A stretch of 64,000 nt of DNA from NCBI GenBank assembly GCA_013339765.2, contig JABSTR010001232.1, positions 744,001-808,000 on the forward strand. The letters are read 5' to 3'. Below are positions 1 through 10,802 of this stretch, one piece after another. The translations under genes and the position numbers were made by a program. The stretch comes from Haemaphysalis longicornis (taxonomy: Eukaryota > Arthropoda > Arachnida > Ixodida > Ixodidae). Each line of letters starts with the position of its first letter. Positions within the stretch are counted from its first letter, which is position 1. Under the pieces are notes generated by a model. That model worked only from the letters and a program-made list of their open reading frames with translations. It did not search any database and was not told where the DNA came from.

Positions 1-168
1 ATGACGCCAGTATACCTGTCCCGAAGCGACCCGCCAGCAGGACGTCGCTCGCCAAGCACACCCACAAGACAGCCGCCGACCCGCACATAATGCTGAGCCG
101 CAGATTTCGCTGCACATTTCACTTTCTGGTTTTACCGATTCCTATGACAGAAGGATCAACCACAGTTT
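1..168 (+). repeat. Dispersed repeat family A, copy 1 (cut by window start)
   Basis: The sequence starts at ATGACGCCAGTA and matches the second half of the copies at 8655-9085 and 52605-53020: CCGAAGCGACCCGCCAGCA, then AGACAGCCGCCGACCC, then GCAGATTTCGCTGCACATTT. Confidence 0.85.
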
Positions 169-3100
169 TTGCGGGGTGGGAATACAAAACCAAGTCCCAC
201 ATCGGCCGCTTTGAAGTTCCTGCAACTGTCGCGCAATTACTGATCAACCGACCTTAGGCGCATTCGTTAGCACCATCAACTCGTGGTACTACAAATAATC
301 TACCGCTTGCCAACCTTCCTCGTGAGCCTCGTTCCGAGAGGGAAGAAAACGCGGCCTGCATTCCACTCTGTTTTTTCCTCAGAATGATTCTGGTTTGGTT
401 GCCGGACGAAGGCCAATGAAACCAGCAGAGGATAACTGGGATAGTTGGTTAAAAAAAGCGGCCCATATCTGACGGGGAAAGGCCACAACTTATTGACGTG
501 CGCAATCCTTGTGTACGTCGCTCTGTGTCCAGACTGTAACTGATCTTCCCTCCTGTTCGTTAGTCGGTGAGTTCTTTTCTGAGCGTGTAAAACAGTCTGT
601 TGTAATTCTTAACCTCCCCCGCAAGTATACTTTCATACGAGGCAACATACGCCTTGTTCTCGTGGTTTTTCCCCCTTTCTGTCGCGCTTTCTATCGTTCA
701 TCTCGACCGTGCCTGTCTCCCATTCGCAACACTCATCAAGTTGCGCCGTGTCGGGGTTGGAGAGTGGGTACGCGATCTCGAGGAGGTCTAACTGCGCATT
801 TAATTGGTGCTTTGTCTCTTCCCCGTCTTTTTTGCTGCTTTGAAGGAGTCATGAATACAAAATACATATTTCTTCTATTCGAAAGAACTAGCCTTTGGGA
901 CTTCTGTAGCCACGAAAGACGTTTTTTAACCGCCGATTACGAGGAATATTGAACTACGAGGAATATAGTAACGTAACATGGGCAGGCGCGAAGTCTTATG
1001 GGCCAGCACTAAACATTTTTATCAGTGTGCGTTAGCGTTCGAGTGATACGACCAAACGGGACTAGAGGCCCCACTGCAATCGCACACAAACAAGATTCTG
1101 TGACGTCATACCCACATCCCCGGAAAGTGGCAGGAGGGTCGGCACTGTTTAAGGTATTTTCGTTAAAATTTCGATTATTTGTTTCAAGCTGGCGATAAAA
1201 TTGGTATTCGCCGTTAGCGGGAAAAAAGCCAGCCTTTTATTGCACCGAACTTGTACTTCATGACCCCTTTAATAGTCCGCACGTTTTGCTGTGACCCTCT
1301 GCTCTCTTTCTCCACTTAGATTAGATATGTAATCAGCGCATTAATCATCCCACGGCTCGTCTAAGAAATGCCTGAAAAAAACGGAGGTCTCCTAAAATTG
1401 CGCAACTTTTCTATGCGTTTCACTTGGCCGCGTGTTAAGATAAAGAGATTGTTGCTTTACTAGTTTCGCAGACGAATTATGCATGTATTATAGGTTAGCA
1501 CATCGGGTAGTTTGTTGGTTTTGAAGCACCGCGGGGCCATTTATTAAGCGTTGAGGACGAGAGTAAAAAGAAAATCGGCCGCAACGTTCCCTCCTATACG
1601 TAAGTAACTGGCGAGTATTGTAAGCGGCACAAACATGGCGCAGTTGGGAAATTCGCGTTTCCGCTGGTGAACCCTGTCGACGCAATTTATTCCAATCATC
1701 GATACCGCGGTGTTGAAACGGGCATTACAACCTGTCAAGTTTGGCCACGTCGGATAAATTTTGCGGAGCACGGAAGGATTCCAAACCACGCAAGAGGAGG
1801 TGTTTCGCTTGTGTGGGCGGAAAAGTCCTTTCTTCGTTGTTCTTGAAAATGCCAATCCCTGGGCTGGAAAAGAGGGGGGAAAAAAGATAAGAACGAGCGT
1901 GAACGAAAGAGAAGCAAACCGCGGGCGGGCGTTCTTTCTTGAACTTTCCGCGATTTCTTTGTTTTCCGCTCTTTTGTCGTCTTTTTCGCCATTCCGTGCT
2001 CTCCCCTGGCAACAGGGAGGGGGGGGGGGGGGGCAAAGCATTTCCCGTACGCCCCCCTCCTAAGCCCCCCTGGGCCAATTCTCGGAACGGCCCGGCTAAG
2101 TGGCCCGACTCGCGGCCGCAATTTCGCTTGCCAAGTCTTTGCATGCACCCAGGTAGTGGCCGTGCTTTCTCTTTGGTCCCGTTACGCCACCTCCTTAGCA
2201 TGACCGCAATCACGAAATTCCGGCGCCAGAGCTCTTGCTCCATGCGCTTCAATATTGTGGCTAAGCATACAGGTAGTTTTGAAACTCGCGTTATTTGCGA
2301 ATACGGCGCTCTGCTTAAATAAAAGCTGACACAATGGCGCCGCTTATACAGAATCACCTTCTCCGCCGTTGAAATTCTGCGTGTACTGTTCACGTGGGTT
2401 GCCCAGCAGTATGGGAAATGTGCGCGGAGGGGGTAAGAAAATAGAAAATAGCGGTTGCGAGTTCGCCTCCTTTGACGGCGGCGAGCGTTTCTTCTGCGAG
2501 GAGGCGGCGTGGATTACAGCCTTCTGGTTCACACTCACGGCGGGAACGTTCCCGCGGTTTTCTGCTCGAAGCCCGTAGCCGATCCAATCCGTCTTCTCTC
2601 GCCCACTCCCTGTAATGGGCGATCTTATGTTCACAGTTTTTTTTTCTTTTTCATTTCGCTGTGCTTGGCGATTCGTACCTTGCCCAATTCATCTCCCTTC
2701 GTAGCCGTCCAGCGCTGCCCTCTAACTTGCCGTGTGAAACGTGTCGACAGCCCCCTTTCCGAGCCGCTACTCCGTGTAGCGTAGAGTGGCCTCGGAAACT
2801 CTTAATTTTATTCCGCCTGTTTTATGGCAAAATTACGGTCGATTCCGCGGCAAAGAGAAATACTAAAGTTCTGCATCGGCTCTGCTTAGCAGACGATTCG
2901 AGTTCGTTGAAATGCGGACAGTCGCACTCACGTCGTAAAGTTTTTACGCGTTTACTCCGCACGTTACTCTTCGTGGCATTATAAAATGTGGAGGTAGTAA
3001 AATAAAGGAGAAAGAACACTTCGGCGGGAGAGTGCGAGATAATTGACGAAAAGGACTGTACAGGGCACGTGAGGATATAAGACAGGCTTCATGACTGGTG

Positions 3101-3489
3101 TGAGCCGCACGGCAATAAAGAGGAATTGTAATAACGCCTGGTGGGAAGACAGTCCCACTGCAGGGTCGTGTAGGAGTGCTTCGGATGAATGGTTTCGTGC
3201 CTGGAATAATTCGCGGGGCGAGCGTTCGAGCGTCCTTCCCGGCGCATTCGATGATGTAGTTTACTTTTACGACGTCGGCCGTCAGGGTTCCTAAAATGTC
3301 GAGCGGATGGAAAAAAATCATACAAAAATAAAAAAAGGGCCACTGAGACTCCATATTAAGATGCAAGACGGCTTATATTGTCCCAGACGACGTCTTTCTA
3401 GCGGTGCATTTGTGTTTAGAGGTGAAGCCGAGGTTAAGAATATCGATATAAGTTTGGTTTTTGTAAGCTGGCTTCCCCGCGCAGCCTGG

Positions 3490-3790
3490 CTTCACCCGCT
3501 AACATGCCCGTGGTGCTGGTGGGAGATTTCAACATGGACGTCTAACAGTCCGAAGCTCCCTGACGCTGTTCTCCGTGGCCGAGCGGTTTGTGTCGGGTGC
3601 AGGGACAGTAAGGTGCCAACGACGCGGGATACAAACGGACACAGCCCGTACTTGTCGGCTAGAATAAAACTAAGTTTCATTCCGCCGGGCAGTAGGCTAT
3701 CTGAAATGACAAATAGGCATGTTGTGCCTCGTGCACTCCTTGCACTGCGCCCAGCTTCGTCGGTCGCCCTTCTTCGCAGACTGGACGCGT
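3490..3790 (+). pseudogene. Decayed endonuclease (EEP-type) fragment of a retroelement
   Basis: Bases 3504-3536 read MPVVLVGDFNM and then DV before a stop. The VLVGDFN block is the metal-binding/catalytic motif of the exonuclease-endonuclease-phosphatase fold in non-LTR retrotransposons and some Helitrons. In a shifted frame a KVPTTRDTNG stretch follows, resembling the later PTT..NG motif of the same domain. Stops and frameshifts break it, so it is a relic. The exact element class is not decidable by eye. Confidence 0.5.
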
Positions 3791-4120
3791 ACTGAATTTT
3801 CTTTACCCGTCTATCAAGAGACGGTATACTCCTCTTCGGGATTCCGGAGGTCGTAGCAATATGTTCGCCATTATCACGTTTCCATTGTTTTAGCGCCGTA
3901 AGTAAAGCAGCCGTTGTTAGGAGGAAGTTATGTGGGGCTGATAGTGTGCCACATATGTCGGCTGGGCGAAAATGGCCGCGTATCTGCTCCTTTCGTTTCA
4001 AATGTCGCCGAAGGACGATAGCCGACCTGGCGCCCTTGCCCATTAAAGGCCTCCCTTCTCTTTCCCGTTCACCTCTCACGCTGTTAATTTAAATTTACCG
4101 CGTTCCACTGCACCAAGTCG

Positions 4121-4175
4121 GGTGCCTCGATGCCAGCGCTCCCGTACAGCGGAGACACGCGTGAATCGAGGCACC
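4121..4175. repeat. Short inverted repeat, 11-bp arms
   Basis: GGTGCCTCGAT at 4121-4131 is exactly complementary to ATCGAGGCACC at 4165-4175. A related sequence without the left arm occurs near 43895-43935 (CGCGTGAATCCAGGCACCC), suggesting a small dispersed element. Confidence 0.55.
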
Positions 4176-7100
4176 CCATATGCTACAACGTTTATAGAAC
4201 CACCTTGCCCCACTGCACGAGCGTTCAAAGCGGAACGTGCAACCTATCTAGTGGAACCTTTCGTTGCTGTTGCCTTTTGATTTTTTAAATGCCGCCAGGT
4301 AGCGAGGGAAACAGCAGGCGCGACGGTTTTCTGCAGTGTATGTAGTATTTCGTTTGCTATCGCAAAAACCAAGGCATCCGTAATTCCTTTAATAAACGAA
4401 TACTCCAAATGCCAAGCATGTATTGATTTTCCACCTTATATGTGCGTAGTGTCTTGTTCTTGTTCAACAATGTTGACAAGTACGAACATTAACACACCAG
4501 ACTTAGACGTTTAGATTTCGCTGTATATATAAGACTTCTGCGCAGTTTCCATTTCACTTTGGCCGGGTGGCTGAATCGAGTCACAGACAGAGAGACAGGT
4601 AGCCATACAGACAGACCAAAATTTCTGCGGTTAAGTAGCCCAAGAAAGACTATCGTCTTCAAAAATAGCGGCTCTGGTGGGGTCACCTTGAGTTTAACGA
4701 GGTGAAGGGGCATCTTACGTGAGTGAGGGCGGATTTGGGACCAATGTTCAGTCAGCCACGTTGCGTAAAGCTTCGCAAAAGGTGTATCTCTTCCGCGTGT
4801 AACCGTTACAATTAGCCAGACAAACGAATAGCAAGCCCAAACTAACCGAAATTACAAATGACAAGCCAGAAATGGAAAGTCCGCTCTTGCGTTTGCGTGA
4901 AAATAAAAATTGGCGGCTACCATTACTTATCCCCAGTGCTATGCGTCCTAACAGCAGTGAGTTCGTCACATTTTCGCTCCGAACACTCGGTTGCGTTGTC
5001 GACCATTTGAGGATCATGTAAGGCCGACGACGATCGTGTGGGTAGAATACTTCGACTCCTTAAAGGAGGTAAGCAGAGTGACGTCCACAGCTGCTTCGGA
5101 TTAGGTAGTAAGAACTGGGGGAGGGAGGCACACAATTCAGCCTATTCTCAACTTCTCCACCCGACTCCTGCGTCTCGACACCCAGGCCGTATTTCTGTCC
5201 TTATTTTCCCACAGGCCCGATGGCAAAGGGCCTTTGCATTACAGCTTGATTCCGGCCTTTATGAGCGCCTTTATCCGAGTCTTCATCCCGCTACCTCAGG
5301 TAACTCCCAAGTTGACCGCAAAGCTTCTTATCCCGTCCCACCTCCACGCCAGGTAATCCGCAACAGCTTAAAGCGCCTTGCACCCAAAGGAGCAAACTAG
5401 GTTGGACGGCAAAGTCCGCGTTTTTGTTACCCCGAATGGCTAGCTGTTGTTGGGACGCTATGATGTTGAAAAATCAGACTGGGTATACGTTGCTGAACGT
5501 ATGTCCTACGCCGTCGTCTGCTTGGCGCGGTCGCAGACGATCGTCTGGGCGCGCTAACAGTTTGTGACATCACTTGCCGTTTTCAAAGGCTGGCGCTTGC
5601 TGCGCTGTAGTCGCAGACACATCCATAGCCGCATCCAGACAGCCCGGGCGGGATTGCCGTATTTATTGTGCGCGTGGACGCCTGTAGGGAGAGCCAGCAC
5701 GAATCACGTCTGCGCGCAGTGCATGACAGGCACAAAATGGTGCGACCGCGGACAAAGAGGGGATCTCAAAAGCGTGCGCCAAGGGAAAATGCCAGAGAGG
5801 TGGGACGGAGGAATGGGAACGGCCTTTGAAAAGCGGGGCGACGGGGGTCAAAGGCGGAGGGGAAGGTCTCCCTCGGTTATGGTCCGTCCCTCACGCGCTA
5901 TTGAACTCACAATCGTGGCCCGGTATATTTGTGTTTCTCTTCTTTCCGTCTGCATTCGAGCGTTTTGAGGGGAAATGCGGGATTGCGGCTCTGGCGCGGG
6001 CTACGGTCATGGCGGGCTTTGGACTGCGAGGCGAAAAGAGATTGTCGGATAGATGAAGAGATCGGGCGAGGGAGAGGAGGGATGGGCACGACAGGGAGCT
6101 GGGGAAGGCGAAAAAAATAGGCGGGGTTGAAAGACGTGCGCTATATTCAACGAAGGGTGGCAGTCGTTCGACACGAGCACAGGAGACGCCGTCACCCCTT
6201 GAAAGACCCCCCTCCGGTTTGACCGCTTTCTCGGGAGCCAGACGTTCCGTGGATTGAGACTTGTGGCCGGACGGCGGGCCGCGTGACAGCCGGGGTCTAA
6301 GCGTTTAGTCCGCTCGATGCTGCCTCGACGCAGGCAATGGATTCCCGAAGAATGGGATGGACAGTGCAGAACGGCGGGTAAGAGGAGCGGGCGAGATGCA
6401 TGGCAGTGTGCTGCTGGGAAGTTGGCAGTTGCCGAGGTGAGACTTCTGTCTAGTGCAACACTTCCGATGCCAGTCAAGGAACGTGCGGGGATCAGCCAAC
6501 AAGGACTCGGATATGTGGCCTGATTTCATGGCGTGTGGTTTGATCGGCAAATGAGCGCAACGGACTGGACACGTGACTGTTACTTGTGGTTTCACGCTGG
6601 GAACCATCCGTTGGTGCCGGAGCCGCCTATGTGTTTTGAAAAAAAAAAAAAAAAGGCGGCTCGATAACTTAGAATCGTCACTTCCTGGCCCCCAATAGGT
6701 CAGAAATGGTGGTGCTGGAACTTTGCGTCTCGGCAACGCCTTCTGACAGGATCACGGTTTTCCGACATTCAGAAACTCGCACTTAAAAGTTGTTTATCCA
6801 CATAATAGCGCAGGGATTAGGTAACAGGTGTAAAGAAAGGTGGAATCAATAACAGATACAGTTTGTTGCTTCAACATGCACTACAACTTGCCAACCTTTC
6901 ACGGCTCCGCCGCATGACCCTTCGATTCACTGAAAGAGAAGAAGCCGCTGAGCTGGTCGTCGAATTTCGGCAAAAACACATTACGTGGCTTTCGGTGCCC
7001 GCTTTCCCTGTGCCAAACTTGCCGAACCTTTTCTTTGCTCTCATCTTTTAGCTTTGGGGACTCTTGCAAGAGTCGTTTTCTTCTTTAGCAGCAAAAGGTT

Positions 7101-8654
7101 CTACGACACTCGCCCGCAAATTGCCCCAAAATAATCCTCCGTGGGGCGGAAACCTGCTTAGCTTCCTCCGCCCTTCACTTCCGATGCCGGGAGCGTGGCC
7201 GTGATACGACAAACGTAACTGCATGAACCCCGAAGCAGCTGACCTGACCTGCATTTCGATATGGATGCGGGTCTGTTATCTCGAATGACGCGTTCACTGG
7301 CTTTGTCCACTTGTATCCCTTGTGTGAGATCGGAATAATGTTTTAAAAAAATTATATTCAATTTAAAAGCCGCATGTTTATAGGACACTTCCAAAGAAAA
7401 AGCAAGGGATGTTAAGACAATAGCTAATACTGAACCATTTATACGTTGTCTTTTGTATGCCTTATATTCATGTGCACAGTGCATCACCCGATAAGGCCTT
7501 TGCACAGTTGGTGAGCACTTTAAATAAATAAATAAATAATAATTAATATCATTCGTCCTCTTAGCGACTCCTAAATGAGGGCCGGGGTCTCGTTACGGCG
7601 TTATGAGCCGCAGGAGGCATGACTCTCCCAAGTTGAACAAGTCGGGAGATGAATGCCTGCGGATTGATTCTAAAAGAGACATTCCTTTTGCGAAAGCGCC
7701 TTCTATAACGTTGGACGGAGTACATGCCGCCCCAATAAACAGCTGGGCTCGATCTCTAACGCGGCGTCCTACGCGTTTATCGCCGCAACTTAGTGGTCTT
7801 TACGGGTGCGTGACTGATAAGTGACCCCGTCAACTCTGGCAGCCTCGTATATAGCGTATACCCACCGATCACGCCGCGCCGTCTCCCACTGACTCACTGC
7901 GGGCGCGCAGTTCCAACCGCGAACCAATTACACGTGTCTTGTGCCGGCTGTGCGGAGCTCGTGTACGGGCGCCCTGCGATGATAGCGTTCAGCTCCGGGC
8001 ACTGTCTTCACAGCGGGACGCGGGACTGGGAGGTGTGTTGAGGAGCGCGTAGAAATGTAGCGAAGAGGAGCTACGCATACATGCACGTGCTTATAACATA
8101 TACCACTTCCGACAGCCTAGCCAAGCCTAGCACTCGTGCATGTTGTGCACACCTGGCTGTCCGCGCTACGGCCAGCGAGCAGCTATTACCGGCGAAGATC
8201 GCCCCGCTGCTCGACGTGGGAGTCGTGAACGCCTGAGGAGAGCTGGCGACGGCGGCGGCGTTGTTTTGATCCGCAGGCGGCAGAGCAGCGTGGGGCCGGC
8301 GGGCGGCGTTGTAGTGCGCACTGATAAACGCCACTTACCCCACCGCGTGGGTGAGCCTCGTTGGAGTGCGTGACGAGCGTTGGCCGCGTTGAGGGCTCAG
8401 CCGCTGCATCAATGCGGGGCCCGGGTCCACTTGGTCGGTACTCTAGTCGCCGCTTTGCGGTGATGGCCGCAGACTAGCGGTTCATTTCAATGCGCCCGGA
8501 GGACTCTGTACATAACCCAGGAGTTGTCGTGCACCAGGTGCTATCTGGGTACGTCGGAGGACGAGCTCAATTACTGCATTAATGCATGATGCTGAATAGA
8601 AATAATGGAAAACAAGGAACTGTTCCCGTCGACTGGGTCCCGAATTCAAGCATT

Positions 8655-9085
8655 CAACGTGTTTTTGACGCGAAAGTGTTTTATTCCGGGATACACAAAC
8701 ATTTGAGTGACGTCATATCAGTCACGGAAATGACGCCAGTACAACGAAGCAAGCGGCCTGTAAAGGGTACACCCCTGCACTCAGGGTCTTCTTGCGGGGA
8801 AGGAACCTTTAAGACCAAAGAGTACGCTATACTTCGGGTTGTTCGTTTTCGGGTTTTATAGTTTAACACGAAAGTGTTTTATGCCGAGATAGCCCAAGAT
8901 TTCACTGACGTCATATCTGTCACGGAAATGACGCCAGTACACTTTTGCCGAAGCGACCCGCCAGCAAGGGGTCGCTCGCCAGGTACACCCACGAGACAGC
9001 CGCCGACCCCAAATCATGCTCAGCTGCAGATTTCGCTGCACATTTCACTTTCGTGTTTTACCAATTTATATGGCAGAGAAATCAA
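8655..9085 (+). repeat. Dispersed repeat family A, copy 2 (dimeric)
   Basis: This copy has two related half-units. Each carries AAAGTGTTTTAT, then TGACGTCATATC, then GTCACGGAAATGACGCCAGT. The palindrome TGACGTCA is at 8708-8715 and 8906-8913. It matches the minus-strand copy at 52605-53020 throughout. No terminal repeats or coding capacity are visible, so it is an unclassified non-autonomous element. Confidence 0.85.
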
Positions 9086-10597
9086 TCACAATTTTTCTTG
9101 TTGTTTTCAAGCAGCTATACCTTGGTTGCACGGGAATTGTCTATGATCGCATCAGCCCGTCTAGAAAAGTAAGTCACTGGCCTTGTTTGGAAGGAATGAA
9201 AAGGGAAAGAACTACGGCCAGATCTCCACATTGTTTAGTTTCGCAAAAATGTTCCAACACAATGTTATAAAACTCTCCTTATGTGGCTAGATGCGTGGTT
9301 TTTATTCCCGTGTTATCGGCTAGCCGCTGAAATCAAGTTAATGAAATCCAGGAGGCACCAAAGATCTGTGAATGGTCACAACAAGATCACGTTACAGCTT
9401 GAAACCTAAATGATTTGCCTTGACTAAGGACGTCAAGCGAGTGAGAAGTTCTTAAGGTGACATCTTAAACAGGTCCTATGTAAGGACAAAGCTTTCCCGG
9501 TCATGCGTTGGTTACGCGCCAAGCAACAAAAAATCTCACAACCATTTGATGAAGAAGGCACTTATACCGTCGAAAGGTTTCGATCGCATGACATGATGGG
9601 AAGTAGGAAAAGATATACGAACTCCAAAAAAATAAAAAGCCGCGGCACTCGATGCGGTGGCGTAGTCCCGAAATCTATACAAAAGGGAGGCGGCGGATCA
9701 GCGGCTCCCGGGCCCGTTTGGCCAAATGAATCGGTCGATTGTAAAGAGCGCCTTTGCCTCGTGCTCTGGTCTGTATGTTTATAAATGGAGATCTTAACAA
9801 GTGTTCCATCGACCGGGAAAAATACGACGAAATGGTTACAAAACGAAAAGGTTGGGAGAAACCGATATCGATTTGCTCTTGCGGAGCCTAGCACGCCTAT
9901 TTATTTTTTGTGTTTGTGCAGTTTGCCTGTCTGCGTCCTCGTCTGATAATTTTTTTTTTGATTGAAGTGGACGTCGCAGACGACGTGCGCTCACCGCTCA
10001 GATACGAGGCTCCCTGTTCTCGAAATGAATCTACGTCGGGGGAAACATTGATAACTCCAGAGGCGTACGGGACTGCGACAACGATGGCGGCACAGATGAC
10101 AGCATAGTTCCTGTCAATCAATATGCGGAAGCCAACTTTGCAACGCCGATAACGTGCAATTCCCTCGGAGGATGCACCAAGCTGCCCCTTCCCCGTAAAT
10201 GGCCGCGGCGACTCACACTTTGCTGGTGTGATGCCAAGAGTAGAATCTCAGAACGGCGGAGACAAATTTGTTTGCACGACTAAATTTCGATGCTTCTGAA
10301 CGACATTCCTTGGTCGACCATTTTATTTTCGAATAGTCGGCTGCTTAGAGTGCTTGCACACATCGCAACACATTCCCCAGCGTGTGGCTTATTTATTTCA
10401 CTTCAGTGGGGTCCACCTTAATCCCCGTCCCCATATCGCTAGTGGGCAGCTAATTTCCAGCTCGCCAGTGCGAGGTCGTCGGCGTCTTTTTCAGTGACGG
10501 TGCGCGCGGGTCATGTGATTTTATGTAGGGCAAGCGAGACTGGTGTTCTCCCCGCGCATGCTAACCTGTTCCCCTGTTTCGTCCCGTGTGTGTGCAG

Positions 10598-10802
10598 GAG
10601 GCGGCAGCGGCTCGTCCAAGTACAAGACGGCGTACGCGTGCGAGGGCAGCCAGCTGGGCTTCTCGTGCCCCGAAGGCCAGCTCATCTCGCTGATCCGCGC
10701 AAACTACGGCCGCTTCTCCATCTCCATCTGCAACGAGCACGGAACGCTCGACTGGAGCGTCGACTGCAAGTCCAACAGGTCCTACAACGTCATCCGAGAA
10801 AG
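10598..10802 (+). CDS. Cirl: Cirl exon 1 (first found): N-terminal part of RBL lectin domain
   Basis: The exon runs from CAG|GA to AAG|GTCCGT. It enters with 2 bases of a split codon and leaves with 2. It encodes a Gly/Ser-rich lead-in, then the lectin core: the YACEGS start, LIRANYGRF, and cysteines at residues 14, 23, 44 and 56. The ANYGR motif is the hallmark of SUEL/RBL lectins. NRS at residues 59-61 is a possible N-glycosylation site. Start codon and signal peptide lie upstream and were not seen, so the exon is internal. Confidence 0.95.

Larger units (their letters stand above)
1..10597. other. 5' flank or long first intron: no supported exon
   Basis: No exon with convincing coding content and splice sites was found. 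ORFs here are short and lack recognisable motifs. Contents I can name: a decayed endonuclease fragment (about 3490-3790), dispersed repeat family A (1-168 and 8655-9085), a G run at 2019-2033, an A run near 6639-6654, an (AAAT)n run near 7520-7545, and a perfect 14-bp palindrome at 5534-5547. The signal-peptide exon could still hide here. Confidence 0.5.

Noticed and set aside
1725..2393. 222-codon minus-strand frame as a gene
   Set aside because: It is Arg/Pro-rich, crosses a G run, and overlapping open frames in other phases look equally good. This is typical of GC-rich non-coding DNA.
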